The notes below the pieces were generated by a model. That model was given only the letters and a program-made list of their open reading frames with translations, made no database searches and was not told the DNA's origin. From Dugong dugon (taxonomy: Eukaryota > Chordata > Mammalia > Sirenia > Dugongidae), in NCBI GenBank assembly GCA_030035585.1, contig CM057482.1, positions 59,152,828 through 59,216,827 of the forward strand: a stretch of DNA of 64,000 nucleotides. The letters run 5' to 3'. Positions 34,876 to 49,764 of the stretch are shown here, one piece after another. The translations under genes and the position numbers were made by a program. How positions within the stretch are numbered: the first letter of the stretch is position 1; every line of letters begins with the position of its first letter.

Positions 34876-35872
34876 GAACTCAAGAAAAGGTTTAAACATA
34901 GAAGAAAACATTCTTTGATGGTTATGAGGGTGGGGAGGGAGGGAGATGGGTATTCACTAACTAGATAGTAGACAAGAATTATCTTAGGTGAACGGAAGAA
35001 CAACACACGATACAGGGGCAGTCAGCACAACTGGACTAAACCAAAAGCTAAGTTTCCTAAATACCACCAAACACTTCGAGGGACAGAGTAGCAGGGGCAG
35101 GGGTCTGAGGACCATGGTTTCAGGGTACATCTAGGTCAACTGCTATAACAAAGTTATTAAGAAAATGTTCTGCATCTCACTTTGGTGAGTGGTGCCTGGG
35201 GTCTTAAAAGCTAGCGAGTGGCCATCTAAGATGTATCAATTTGTTCCAACCCACCTGGAGCAAAGACAAATGAGAAACACCAAAGACACAAGGAAAATAT
35301 TAGCCCAAGATACAGAAAGGGCCACATAAACCAGAGACTCCATCTGCCTGAGACCAGAAGAATTAGCTGGTGCCCAGCTACCACCAATGATCACTCTGAC
35401 AGGGAATACAACAGAGAGTCCCTGATGGAGCAGGAGAAAACTGGGGTGCAAAACTCAAATTCTAGTAAAAAGACCAGACTTAATGGTCTGACTGAGACTG
35501 GATGGACCCTGGAAGACACTGCCCCCGGACTCTCTGTTAGCCCAAAACTAAAATCATTCCCTCGGCCAACTCTTCAGACAAAGATTAGACTGGACTATGG
35601 GACATAAAATGATATTCATGAAGAGTGTGCTTCTTAGCTTAAGTAGATACATGAGACTAAATGGGCAGCTCCTGTCAGGAGGCAAGATAAGAAGGCAGAA
35701 ATGGACAGAAGCTGACTGAATGGACATGGGAAATCCGTAGTGGAAAGAAGCAGTGTGCTGTCACATTATAGGGAGAGCAACTAGGGTCACATAACAATGT
35801 GTGTATAAATTTTTGTATGAGAAACTAACTTGAACTGTAAACATTCACTTAAAGCACAATAAAAAAATTTAA

Positions 35873-37527
35873 GAACTTGGTGGATGGATTTTAGAGAACA
35901 TTGAATACGCTTGAAGAGACAATTTGTAAACTGGAATATATATCAGAAGAAAATATTTTGTCTGAAGCACAAAGAGAAAAAAGAAAAACTACAGAAAAGA
36001 GCCTAAGAGATGGGACATGATATAAAGGTCAAATATATGTATAATTGGACCCACGTGATGAGAGAATGTACCAGCAGCACTATTTCAAAAGACACTGACT
36101 TAAGAATTGCCCAAGTCTATGAAAGACATCAAGCCATAAATTAAAAAAATGCTAAATGCCCTAAATGGGATAAACAAAAAAGAAAATCACATCTACTGGT
36201 TGTGTGCATTACAGGAAAATCTTGAAAACCAAAGACAGAGGAAAGATTTTATAAACAGAAGACAAAAATGTATTACCTTCAAGGAAGCAACAATAATACT
36301 AGAAGCTGACTTTTCAATATAAAAGAATTGATTTAAAATGGAAGCCAGAAAACAATGGGAAGTTATTTTCAAAGTACCAACAACACCAAAAATATGTGTG
36401 TGTGTATTAAAGTATATAGTGTAAAATTCTATATCCAGAGTTAACATACTTCAAAAATAATTTTAAAATTAACTACTTTTCAAACAAAAACATAATTTGA
36501 CACAAGCCATCCTGCTTCATATAATACAATAAAATAAATTACAGATGGATTAAACAACAGTTGAAGTTTTAAGAGAGACTTAGTAGGTCTTCTCCCTTAC
36601 AAGAAACTCACTTTAAATCCAATGATACAGATAGATTGAAAGTAAAAGGATGGAGAAAATATACACCATGTAAACATTAATTTTTTTAAAAAGCACAAAA
36701 GTGGCTATATTAATATCAGCTAAAGTAGACTTCAAAGCAAAATTACAAGAAACAAGGAGAGACATTACATAATGCTAAAAGGATCAATCCACCAGGAACA
36801 CAGAACAATACTAAATGTATATGCACCAAATAATAGAGCCTCAAAATAAATGAAGTAAACATTGACAGAGCTGAAAGGAGAAATAAATCCACAATTATAG
36901 CTAGAGTCTTCAACACTTCACTCTCAATAGACAGGAAATCAGCAAGAAGAATTAAACAACACAATTGACCAACAGAATCAAATTGACATATGTGGGACAT
37001 TCTAATGAACAAGAGAATACATGGTTTTTTGGTTTTTTTCCCACATGCCCATGGGACATTCAACAATAGAGATCATTTTCCTGACCATAAAACAAATGTC
37101 AACAAATTTTTTTTAATTGAAATCATACAGAAAATTACCATAATGGACTCAAACTAGAAATCAATAACAAAAATACAACAGGAAAATACAAACTTGGAGA
37201 TTAAATAACACAATTTTAAATAAACTATAAGTGAAAGAGGAGGTCTCAAAGAATAAAAATACATATACCAGATGATAATAAAAATACAACATATGTGAGA
37301 TGTAGCTAAAGCAACTCTGAGAGGATAATCCATAGGGCTAAATGTTCACATTAGATAAGAGAAAAGATGTCACATCAATAATCTAAATTCCTACCTTGAG
37401 GAACTAGAAAAATAAGAACATAAGTCCTAAGAAAACAGAAAGAAATAATAAAGATAAAAGCAGAGGTCAATAAAATTAAAAACAAGAAAACAATGGAAAA
37501 ATAATGAAACAAAAAGCTGGTTCTTCA
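35873..37527 (+). mobile_element. Ancient L1 remnant (ORF1 and ORF2 endonuclease region)
   Basis: The sequence is strongly diverged. The ORF1-like part (tctgaagcacaaagagaaaa, gtataattggacccacgtga) is followed by ORF2 endonuclease (ttaatatcagctaaagtaga, ttcaacacttcactctcaat, gaccataaaacaaatgt). It continues after a small insertion at 37528-37925. It is plus strand and has no intact frame. Confidence 0.82.
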
Positions 37528-37925
37528 CAAAATTCTAACTCACAAAAAGGACCAGACTTACTGGTCTGACAGAGACTGGAGAAACCCTGAGAGTATGGCC
37601 CCCACACACTACCCCTTTCAACTCAGTACTGAAGTCACTCCTAAGGCTCACCCTCCAGCCAAAGATCAGACAGGCCCATAAAATAAAATGAAACTTAATG
37701 GGTACACCAGCCCAGGGGCAAGGACGAGAAGGCAAGAGGGGCAGGAAAACTGGTAATGGGGAACCCAAGGTTGAGAAGGGGAGAGTGTTGACACATCATG
37801 AGGTTGGCAACCAACGTCACAAAACAACATGTGCATTAATTGTTTAATGAGAAATTAATTTGTTCTGTAAACCTTCATCTAAAGTAAAATTTTTTTTAAA
37901 ATGATAAAATTATTCAGTTTAAAAG
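37528..37925 (+). mobile_element. 5'-truncated L1 (398 bp) inserted in the ancient L1
   Basis: This is only the last part of the afrotherian L1 3'UTR (ctaactcacaaaaaggacca to the tail). It is flanked by aaagctggttcttca (37513-37527) and aaagttggttcttca (37926-37940), a 15-bp duplication with one mismatch. It has a single tail module, so it is of the older 3' type. Confidence 0.88.
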
Positions 37926-40469
37926 AAAGTTGGTTCTTCAAAAAGTCAGTAAAATTGAAAAACTTCAAGCAAGACTGACAAAAATAAAAACGAAGACAAA
38001 TCACCAATATCAGGACTGAAACAAGAAATATCAGTACCATATCCTGCAGTCATTAAAATTATAATAAGAGAATACAACTTTACACTCACAAGTTTGACAA
38101 CTTAGAAGCAATGGAACAATTCCTAGAAAATCACAAATTACCAAAAACTCAAACAAGATTAAAGAGATAATATGAATAGCCCTATAATCATTAAAAAATT
38201 AAATTCATAATTTAAAAGTGTCCAATAAAGTAATCCCTGTATCACATTATTTCACTGCCAAATCTTTAAAGTAAAATTTTCACCAACTTTACACAATCTC
38301 TTCCAGAAAATAGAAGGGGAAAAAATACCTCTCAACCCATTTTATGAAGCTACTATTACCCTGATAACAAAACCAGACAAATACTGTATTAAAAAAAGGA
38401 AATAAAACTACAGACTAATATCTCTCGTGAATGTCTCAAAAATATTAGCAAACTTAATCCATGAATACATAAAAAATAATTATATGCCATGACAATGTGA
38501 GAATTACTCCAGGTATTCAAGGCTGGTTCAGAATTCAAAAATTAAGAAATGTATCCACCATATCAACAGGCTAAAGGAGAAATGCCATATGGGCATATCA
38601 ATTGATGCAGCAAAAGCATTTGGTTAAAGTCTAATACCCATTCACGATTTAAAAAAAAAAAAAACTAAGACTAGAAAAGAACTTTCTCAACTTGATAAAG
38701 AACATCTACAAAAAGCCTACAGCTAATATCATACTTAATGGGGAAAGACTGAATAATATATACCTGACATAAGAAACAAAGCAAGGATGTTCAGTCTTAT
38801 ACTTATTTAACTGGAAGTTCTAGACAGTGAAATTAAGGCAAGAAAAAGATATAAAAGGCATACACAGAATGGAAAAGTAGAAATTAAACTGTTTCTACTG
38901 GCAAATGACATGATTGTCTTTGTAGAAAGTACTAGGAAATCTACGAAAAGAACCCTAGAACTGATAAGTGAGTCCAGCAAGGCTGCAGGATACAAGATCA
39001 ACACACAAAAATAAATTGCATTTCTATATACTAACAAGGAACATATTGAAACTGAAATTGAAAACAATACTACCAACAATCAGTCAAAAAAAAAAAATGA
39101 AATACCTGGGTATAAACGTAACAAAACATGTACAGGATCTGCATGCTCAAAATTACAAAATGCTGCTGAAAGAAATCAAAGACCTAAATAAATGGAGATG
39201 CATACCAGGTTCATGGAATGGAATACTTAATACTGCTAACAGTCAATACTACCCAGAAGGATCTACATATTCAACACAATCCCTATCAAAATTCCAACAG
39301 CTTTTTTTTTTTTTTTTGCAGAAATGGAAAAACTAATCCTTAAATTCTTATGAAATTGCAAGAAGCTATGAATAGCCATAGCAATACTGAAAAGAAGAAC
39401 AAAGTAGGAGGACTCACACTTTCCAATTTTAAAATGTACTAGAAAGCTACAGTAATAAAAAAAAAATGTACTGGTATAAGGACAGACATATAGACCAATG
39501 GAAAAGAATTAAGAGGCTAGAAGTAGACTATTTGATTTTTGACAAGGGTGCCAAGTCCATTTAAGGGAGAAAGAATAGTCATTTCAGCGAATGGTGCTGG
39601 GACAACTGGATTTCCACATGCAGAGGAATGAAGCTGAACCTCATATCATATATGAACATTAACTCAAAATGGATCAACAACCAAAATATTTGCTAAAACC
39701 ATAAAACTCTTGGAAGAAACATAAGGATAAATCTTCAGAACTTTGTATTTGGCAATGGATTCTAATATACAACACCAAAAACACAGGCATCAAAAGAACA
39801 AAACAGATAAAGTGAACTTCGTCAAAATTAAGAAATTTTGTGCATCAAAGGACTTTACCAAGAAAGTGAAGAGATAACCTACAGAATGGTAGAAAATATT
39901 TGTAACTGTATATCTGATAAGAGTTTAAATTCTAGAATATATAAAGAACTCTTACAACTCCACGAAAAAAAAAAAAGCAACATAATTAAAAAATGGGCAA
40001 AGGACTTGAATAGACATTTCTTCTAAGAAGATATACAAATGGCCAAAAAACAAATTAAAAAATGCTAAACATCATCAGTCATTAGGGAAATGCAAATCAA
40101 GACCACAATAAGATACCACTTCATACCTACTAAGATGGCTATCATAAAAAATAATAACAAAAAATAAATGCCAGCAATGATGTGGAGAAACTGGAACCCT
40201 TTTCCTTTGCTGGTGGGATTTATAAAACGGTGCAGTTACTTCAGAAAACAGTTTGGTGGTTCCTCAAAAAGTTAAACATCGAATTCCCATATGACCCAGC
40301 AATTTCTTTCCTAAGTGTATACCCCAAAGTATTGAAAGCTGGAACTCAAACAGATACTTGTAAGTCAGTGTTCATAGCAGTATTACTTGCAATAGTCAAA
40401 AGATGGGCACAACCCAAACGGCATTAATAGATGAATGGATAAATAAAACGTGATATAGACATATAACCA
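37926..40469 (+). mobile_element. Ancient L1 remnant, continued (ORF2 reverse transcriptase and C-terminal part)
   Basis: It includes the RT region (catatcaattgatgcagcaa, gcaaggatgttcagtcttat), with the FADD position reading L-A-N-D near 38900, and the C-terminal region with aaatgggcaaaggacttgaa and gctggtgggatttataaaac. Stops and shifts are frequent. Confidence 0.85.
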
Positions 40470-40625
40470 AAAACAGCAAACCAAACCAGTTGAGGTTGAG
40501 TTGATTCCGACTGATAGCAATCCTATAGGGCACAGAAGAACTGCCCCATAGGGTTTCCAAGGAGCAGGTGGTGGATTCAAAGTGCTGACCTTTTGATTAG
40601 CAGCCGAGCTCTTTAATACATGCTT
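40470..40625 (-). mobile_element. AfroSINE inside the ancient L1
   Basis: This is the reverse complement of the family. Its tail is aaaccaaaccagttgaggtt, its body cccatagggtttccaaggag and its head gattagcagccgagctcttt. It interrupts the L1's end, which resumes at about 40626. Confidence 0.88.
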
Positions 40626-40956
40626 TGACATGGGTAAACCTTGAGAATATTATGCTAAGTGAAATAAGCCAGATTCAAAAGGGCAAATATTTATGATTCC
40701 ATTTATATGAAATATCTAGAATAGGCAAATGCACAGAGATAAAATTAAATTAGTGGTTGTCATGGGCTGTGAGATGGAGGAATGGAGCGTTAATAGTACT
40801 GAGTTTCTGTTTGGGGTGATGAAAAAGTTTTGGAAACAAATAATGGAGATGGTTGCACAACACTGTGACTATAACTAATGCCAGTGAATTGTACATTTAA
40901 AAACAGTTGAAGCGGTAATTTCTATATTACATGCATTTTACCACAATGAAAAAAAA
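40626..40956 (+). mobile_element. 3' end of the ancient L1
   Basis: It runs from gacatgggtaaaccttgaga through a typical L1 3' end (gaattgtacatttaaaaaca, ttttaccacaatgaaaaaaa). Confidence 0.82.
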
Positions 40957-42100
40957 AGGACAGATTCTTTAGGTTTCAGGCTTGACACCAAAAGCATGAC
41001 TCATAAAAGGAAAAAATGATACACTGAACCTCAATAAAATTTGAAACTTGCTTTGTAAAAGAATGTGTTAACAGGATAAACAGACAAGCTAAAGACTAGG
41101 AAAATGTATTTGCAAGCCACATATCCAACAAAGGACTAGTATCTAGAACTCCGAATACCCAACAATAAAAAAAAAAAAAACCAATTAGAAAATGAGCAAA
41201 AGACATGAACAGATATTTCACTGAAAAAGATATACGTATGGCAAATAAGAAAATTAAAAGATATCCAATATCATTAGTCATTAAGGGAATTCAAATCAAA
41301 ATCACAATGATATATCACTACAAACCTATCGGAATGGCTAAAATAAAGTGTTGTGACAACACTAAATGCTGGAGAGGATGCAGAGAAACTGCACCTCTCA
41401 CATACTGCTGATGGGAATGTAAAATGGTACACCCACTCTGAAAAAGAATTTCACAATTTTTTAACAACTAAATATACACTTACCATACATACAAGCAAGT
41501 AATCTCACTCCTGGGCATTTATCCCAGAAAAATGAAAACTTATATTTACATAAAAACCTATCCATAAATGTCCATAGCCGCTTTATTCATAATAGCCTGA
41601 AACAACCGAGGTGTCCTTCAGTGGGTGTGTGGTTAAGCAAACTGTGGTGCATCTATACTATGCAGTGCCACTCAGCTATAAAAAGGGATGAATTACTGAT
41701 ACACAGAACAACATGGGTGAACCTCTAGGCAAATATGCTGAATGAAAAAAGCCAATCTCAAAAGGCCACATACTGATAATGTGATATATAAAATATATAT
41801 AATATATATAACAATGTTGAAATGACAGAATTTTAGAAATGGAAAACAGATTTGTGATTGCCAAGGGTCAGCGATAGGGGGAGGTGATGGAAGTGGGGAG
41901 TGTGGCTAAAAAAGGCAACACGAAGGAATACTCTTCTGTATCTGCACTGTATCAATGTCAACATCCTGGCTGTAATATTATACTGTAGTTTCCCGAGATA
42001 TCACTATTGAGGGAATCTGGATGAAAGTACACAGGATCTTTCTGTATTATTTCTTACAATTGCATATGAATATACAATTATCTCAAAAGAAAAAGTTTAA
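40957..42100 (+). mobile_element. Second ancient 5'-truncated L1
   Basis: It begins in the last third of ORF2 (cttgacaccaaaagcatgac) and runs through the cysteine-region equivalent (ctggagaggatgcagagaaa) to a 3' end near tacaattatctcaaaagaaa. It is a separate insertion just after the previous L1 tail. An AT-rich microsatellite-like stretch lies at 41780-41810. Confidence 0.8.
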
Positions 42101-43275
42101 TTAAAAAATGTTTAAGGGAACTAGAAGTCTAGATAAAAACGGAGGTGAAGTTTATTTGTTTGGGGAATAGAAAAGACATTCCTAAACATAAAAACAGAGA
42201 TAAGGTTATATTGAGTAAGATTCACAGCTTTGACTGCAGAATACCTAAAAGTCCTTTACAAAATTTTAAATACAAAAATAAACTAAGAAACGGTCAGAAC
42301 ATATATATCAGAAATGATTCCTTTAGATACAAAGAGAACCTACACAAAAGAAATTTTAAAAAAATGAAATCTCTCAGGAGAAAGACATAGGCAAAGGATA
42401 TGATTAGAAAGTTTACAGAATAAGAAATGTCAATATATAATACTTACATGAAAAGAGTTTAATTTCAATAGAATTAATTAAAATAAAATGTGAATCCATT
42501 GTTAGCCTACTAGAAGAGCCATGAGTATTGAAAAGGGCAGTAATAAATGTTGGTGAGTGTCAATGAAATGAGGGATAGAGCAACTTTTCTGAATGCTAGT
42601 TTGTCAATATGTATCTGGATACTTTAAAAACCATTCATTTAGCCAGTGATTGTATGCCAGGAAATTTATCTTCAGTTATTAGAGATGAAACAATTATTAG
42701 AGATGAAATATCAGTGAAGATAATCATCACAGCATTGGTTATGATAACAAAGAACAAGAAGCAATCTAAATGCCCAGCAAAGGTAAAATAATGATATATC
42801 CACATATTGTAGAGTATGGCATGTTTTGAAAAACAACTAACAGCCTCATTAAATGTTCACAATATAATACGAAAAATAAAAGGTAGGACACAATGAGATT
42901 CAAATATTTGTTAAAAATTATTTTTTATAAGGGTGGGGAAAGTAAGAAAACACACTGAATTGTTACCAATGGTTACTTCTGGGTAGCAAAATTATGGGTT
43001 ACTTGTATTCTATATTTATTCTTTTAATTTTCCATTAAATATGAATAATTTACATTCTCAGAAAAATAGTAATTTAAAAAAAAATAGAGCAGGCACCTAA
43101 TATTTTTCTTTGTGTATCACAGGAAGCCACCTTTCATGGAAAGAAAAATTTAAATAAGGTAGATAAAAGTAAATTTTATACATCTGCAATTGCAAACTAA
43201 GAATTTCATGCAAATGAGGGCCCTACAACCATTAGATGATCATTCCCTGGGAAAACTGCTCTGAGTTCCTAAAAC
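42101..43275. other. AT-rich intronic DNA with probable old LINE remnant
   Basis: Sequence such as agaacaagaagcaatctaaatg followed by gtagagtatggcatgttttg resembles the 3' end of very old L1 copies, but I cannot name the family. No gene is seen. Confidence 0.45.
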
Positions 43276-43441
43276 ATAAAAAAACCAAACCAGTTGCCAT
43301 CGAATCAATTTCGACTCATAGTGACCTTACAGGACAGAGTAGAATTGCCCCATAGAGTTTCCAAGGAGCAGCTGGTGGATTTGAACGACCAAACTTTTGG
43401 TTAGCAGCCGAGCTCTTAACCACTGCACCACCAGGGCTTCT
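43276..43441 (-). mobile_element. AfroSINE
   Basis: This reverse-strand copy is nearly complete. It has the tail aaaccaaaccagttgccatc, the body cagagtagaattgccccata, and the head aaccactgcaccaccagggc, which is the reverse of the tRNA-like A-box region. It is one of the better preserved copies here. Confidence 0.93.
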
Positions 43442-44468
43442 AACACAAAAGACTGTCCAAGCTGAAAGAAGAGGAACAAAACCAGGGCAGAACGAAGGCA
43501 CAGTTCTTGAATACAACTGACTATGGAGAAATTGTTTCTTCATCTAAGAAAATGGATACAATCCATAGGGTCATGGGTAAATGAGCTTTTGGAGGAGACT
43601 ACTAGCAGTCTTTCCTTCAGCTTTTTGAGGTCCTCAGTTTTTTGATCACCACCCTAGCCCTTCACCACTATAACCACACACAAGTTGTACACATTATACA
43701 TGAAATGCAAGGTCTACTGCTAAAGTTCAGTGCATGCACACATCACCTACTGAGTGAACCCCGGGGCACCTAACATGTCCCAAGTGTCCTGGACATCAAT
43801 CCCTTCAATTGGACAGAGGTCCTGGTTACTGTTATCAACCTTGGCTGTGTTCCAGGGGCCTGACCCTCATGGGCGATGAGCAAAGGTGAGACACTGGCAG
43901 TATGAGGCAGATCATCCTGATGCTGCTGCTTTGTTTGCAGTGATGAACGCTGTTCTGATTAAGAGAGTTCTTCTTTAAGTGATGGGATTAGTCCTTTTAT
44001 ACTCAGCCAAGGCAGATGGGAGTCTAGACAGGAGGAACTTGGGCTAGAATTAAATTCTGTATCTTGTCCCTAAGCAGCAGGGTCAGCCACAAGTCCAGAA
44101 TCCTACTAAGCAGTGCGACCAAGGGCCTCCCAAGTCTTCTGTGAGTGAATTCACTTTGACGCCTCAGCAAAACTATGAAGTATGATTAGCTGCTCATGAA
44201 CAATGGAAATAACCAGTACAATATTAGGTTCCAGTATTTGCAGAGACCAGTGTTGGTGGTCCTTACCTGAGTGTGACTGCCCAGGTGCTGCTTCCACAGC
44301 CAGCCCTAAAAGGCAGTTCCCACACAGGCCTAGGGCTCTGAACCAGGGATGCTGCCCCACAGGCTGCACCTCCCTCTGCCATGCAGCCACAGATGTGATG
44401 CCACTATTGTGCATACACTCCAGCTGTGAGTTTATACCCAAAGAACTTCAACAAAAGCTTTGGTCAAT
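43442..44468. other. Mostly single-copy intronic DNA
   Basis: No gene, repeat or OCA2 exon is recognised. Two overlapping opposite-strand open frames near 44151-44475 have no family signature. Confidence 0.45.
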
Positions 44469-45052
44469 GTCTTAGGCTGGGTTCTCTAGAGAAGCAAAAC
44501 CAGTAAACCGTATATATATATATATAAAGAGAGAGATTTATATCAAGGAAATAGCTCACATGGTTATAGAGGCTGGAACGTCCCAAGTCTGTGGGTTAGG
44601 CTGGAGGCTTCTTCTGATTCACATAGCCACAGCGGCTGGCAAACCCAAGATCAGTGGGTCAGACAGCAGGTTTCTGGCTAACCAACTTCAGAGAGCAAAG
44701 AATTCCAAGATCGGCAGGCAAGACCCCAGTTTAAATGATAGGTCAAGTCCCAAGAACAGGAGGTCAGATGAACAGGAGCCAACTACAAGATCCCAAGTGA
44801 GCAAAAGCCATGAACGAGTCTTGTCAGAAAGTCCACCTATATTGGATGTAGGCCACACCCCCAAGGAAACTCCCTTTTAATTGATTGGCTACTGACAGCA
44901 GATCCCATCATGGAGGTGATCACATTATATCAGATCTCATCATGGAGGTGATCACATCATTATCCAAGTGCCAAACTACATCATAACTGCCAAACCACTG
45001 AGAATCATGGTCCAGCCAAGTTGACACACTGCCTTAATGATCACAGTTAACA
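44469..45052 (-). mobile_element. LTR-like interspersed repeat (family not named)
   Basis: It begins tgtcttaggctgggttctct and ends gatcacagttaaca. Reversed, it starts TGTTAACTGTGATC and contains an AT-dinucleotide run (44511-44526) near its far end. The same family is on the opposite strand at 54502-54975. The TG...CA ends and a reverse-strand AATAAA-type signal in the sister copy suggest an old solitary LTR, but a DNA transposon is not excluded. An internal duplication of agatc(c/t)catcatggaggtg-type sequence lies at 44899-44962. Confidence 0.6.
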
Positions 45053-46306
<1,254 letters not shown>

Positions 46307-47129
46307 CTATGTATTTGGACCATCTCACAGGGTCTTGATGATTCTTTACAGGCAAGTGAAAGTGATTGTTTTGCATATGTCAGGGAGAAATCCCACTAGC
46401 AACAAGAAAGTAAATTCACTGCTTGTAAAAATCACAATTCATTTATACGTAGGACTGCAGCTGTTCTATGTTATAGAAGGAGGAAATGCTAAGGAAGATT
46501 TGCAAATCCCTGTGGTTTAAGTGGCAGTGTCTTTTAGAGGGGCCATGACAGTGGGAAAGAATGTGTCCTTAGGTGCAGCACAGGACATCTCAGATGAAAA
46601 TTGCCTTCTTCAGCACTACTTCAGGACTTGGACACATACCAGGAAACCCTGTTGTGAGGGGACAGGGAGAGAATGGCTGCATAGATAAAAAGAACCAGGT
46701 TAAAGTACTTTGCTTGGCATTTTTCATGAAAGGGCATCTGTCTGGACATGGAATGCCTCTCTTGACTGTGCACATGATCCATGGGGAGACATACACACAT
46801 GATCAACAGTCTGAGTGGCCTGGGTGAAGAAAATGACCCAAGACTGGCCTCAGATTATTAGATACCCACGCACCTCAACACACATACTTATTGGTTAAAA
46901 GAAGGATAAATTTTCTTGGTGAAGCCAATCACATCCTCCATCTCTCCAATCCATAGTGATCAGTGTTGGGAGAGGGACACTGATCCAGGCTCAGTCAATT
47001 TAGCTCAGTCTGACATCTGGGCATACCCTGGTGAGGACAAGACTCTTTCTACTGAGCTACTGAGGATTGGTGAGCTGTGAGATGCAAATCTGAAGCAGAC
47101 CACAGCATTGTCAGCCTGCGGGAACAGCC

Positions 47130-48957
47130 TGTCTGAGAAATTCAAATTAAAACCATAACAACCCACTCAAATGGTTACAATTAATAACACTGACGAAGCC
47201 ACATTTTGGTAGCAGCTGTTGATAGCACCTTTATCCATAACACCAAATAATGGAAAACAGCCCAAACATCAAACAACAGGTGAATAAACACATTGAGAAG
47301 TGATGAAAAATTTTTGAAGTAGAATGAAAAATTACTTAACAATAAAAAAAATTATTAACTGATACAAACAACAATTATGAACCTTAAAATGTTATGCTGA
47401 ACACTTCCCTTTCCAGGCAAGATAAACCAACAGTCCCTTCTGAAACAACCAAAACAACCAAACAAACAAAACCTAAATAAACAAAGTATGTAAAACAATG
47501 AATTCAGAGTACTGGGCTTCAGGCAAAGGAGGATAGTGATTTCTGAGAGATAGGAAACAAATGAGAAGAGATTTATGATGTTATTTGATATCATACTGTA
47601 TACCCCATCCAGACCAATAAGACAAGCAAAAGAAGTCGAAGACATCCAGATTGGAAAATAAGAAGTAAAACTGTCTTTATTCTCAGTCTACATGGTTATC
47701 TGTGTAGAAAATCCAGTGGAACCTACAATAATGCTACAGGAACTGATAAGTGAGTTTATCAAGGTTGCAGGATACCAGATCAGTACAAAAATAAATTATA
47801 TGTCTATATACTAGTAATGAACAATTGGAAATAGAGATTAAAAAACAACACTATTTACAATAGCATCAACAATATGAAATTCTTAGGTATAAATCTGATA
47901 ACAGATGTGAAATACCTGTACATTAAAAACTACAAAACATTGCTTAGAGAAATTAAAGAAGACTTAAATAAATCGAAAGCTATACCTTGTTCACACATCA
48001 GAAGATTCAATATTTTAAAGATAGACTAGCCAAAAAAACTATTAAAAAAAAAAGAATAAAGTTGTAAGTCTAACACTATGTGATTTCAAGATTTATTGTA
48101 AAGCTAGAGTATTTAAGACAGCATAGTATTAGTATCAAGATATATAAATAGATCAACTGAACAGAAGAGAGTCCAGAAATAGACTCATACACATAAGGAC
48201 AACTGATCTTTGACAAAGGAGTCAAAGTCAATTCAGTGGAAAAAGAACAGCCTCTCAACAAATGGTGCTGGAACAATTAGATATCCATATGTAAAAGAAT
48301 ACAAATCTCACTCTTACCATATACAAAAATTCACTCAAAATGACCTATAGACGTAAATATTAAACCTAAAATATAAGTTTTCTGAAAGAAAACACAGGAG
48401 AAAATCTTTGTGACCTTGAATTAGGCAAAGATTTCTTAGACTTGACACTAAAAGCACAGTGCATAAAAGAAAAAATAAATTGGACTTCTCCAAAATTAAA
48501 TACTTCTTCTCTTTGAAATACATTTTTGGGAGAATAAAAAACAAACCACGGAGTGAGATAATATATTTTCAAGGCAATATCTGACAAAGGACTTACATCC
48601 AGAGTGTACAAAAACTCTCTTAACTCAATAAAAAAAGAAACCAATAAAGATATGGGCAAAATTTTTGAATACATTTCACTCAAGATGTATGGATGACAAA
48701 CAAGCAAATGAAAAGAAGCTCAACATCATTAGTCACTAGGAAAATGCAAATTAAAACCACAGAGATATATTACTACATACCAATCAGTGAAAATTAAAAA
48801 AGAATGACCATGTCAAGTGTTTGCAAGGATATGGAGGAACTGATAGTCTCATACCTTGCTGGAGAGAATCTAAAAAGTGAACAAGCACTTTGGCAAGCTC
48901 TTAAAATGTTTAACATTCACCTACCATATGATCCATCCATTCCACTCCTAGGTATGG
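47130..48957 (+). mobile_element. Ancient L1 fragments
   Basis: 47130-47400 resembles an L1 3' end (gcacctttatccataacacc, gtgaataaacacattg). 47590-48957 is ORF2 (from the RT region, ggaactgataagtgagttta, to aacaaatggtgctggaacaa and tatgatccatccattccact). These are probably two insertions. There are no intact frames. Confidence 0.78.
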
Positions 48958-49214
48958 TCACTTTCTAGAATTTATTTCATTTAGGTTTCTTTGCATCTTC
49001 AGCATTCTGAGGAGTTTTTTAAAACTATGGTTTTGTAGCTAATGTGGTTTGTTCTATGTCAGGCTGCAGGCAATGTTCTCTTGCAATTGTATACTTCCTA
49101 ACTGGATTCAGAAGTACCTTGATGCAAACTTTGACAGGAGACAGCGTAGGACTAATAAATCTTTCCCTCCCTCCTTCTCTTCCAAGGCACTACAGTTCCA
49201 AAGGATCCACCTTG

Positions 49215-49682
49215 ACACTAAGGTGCCTGACTCAAGCCATGATATTTTCAATCGGCTCATATGCATGCAAAAGCTGGATGATGAATAAGGAAGACTGAAG
49301 AAGAACTGATGCCTTTGAATTGTGGTGTTGGCAAAGAATATTGAATATACCATGGACTGCCAAAAGGACGAACAAATCTGTCTTGGAAGAAGTACAAGAA
49401 TGCTTCTTAGAAGTGAGGATGGCAAGACTACGTCGCACATACTTTGGGCATGTTATCAGGAAGGATCAGTCCCTGTAGAAGGACATCATGCTTGGTAGAG
49501 TAACGGGTCGGTGAAAAAGAGGAAGACCCTCAATGAGATGGATTGACACAGTGGCTGTAACAATGGGCTGAAGCATAACAACGGTTGTGAGGATGGTGCA
49601 GGACTGGGCAGTGTTTCATTCTGTTGCACATAGGGTCACTATGAGTCAGAACCAATTTGGCACCTAACAATAACAACAACAG
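49215..49682 (+). mobile_element. RTE-type LINE, 3' end
   Basis: The last part of an RTE ORF is readable: F-E-L-W-C-W-Q-R-I-L-N-I-P-W around 49316, then R-L-R-R-T-Y-F-G-H-V-I-R-K-D-Q-S around 49420-49470. A 3' tail follows with gggtcactatgagtcagaac and cacctaacaataacaacaac. The tail is shared with AfroSINEs. Frames are broken, and the element is 5'-truncated. Confidence 0.88.
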
Positions 49683-49764
49683 CCACACAGATGGTCCATG
49701 TTAACTTCCTTCCTTGAGAGCCCCTCCATGTTTTCTCTGCATGTTCTGAGGGAATGAGAATGAG

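Larger units (their letters stand above)
29728..35871 (+). mobile_element. Old L1 number 2, main part (ORF1, ORF2, 3'UTR)
   Basis: This is the continuation of the L1 starting at 23806. It holds most of ORF1 (to 30628), the inter-ORF region, ORF2 (31073-34875) and a 3'UTR ending in acaataaaaaaa near 35860-35871. The element is full length once the inserted L1 is removed (about 7.6 kb). Both ORFs are broken. Confidence 0.93.

Noticed and set aside
44151..44475. Opposite-strand open frames of 96 and 90 codons
   Set aside because: There is no domain, no splice or start context, and no similarity to OCA2 or a repeat protein. They are likely chance.
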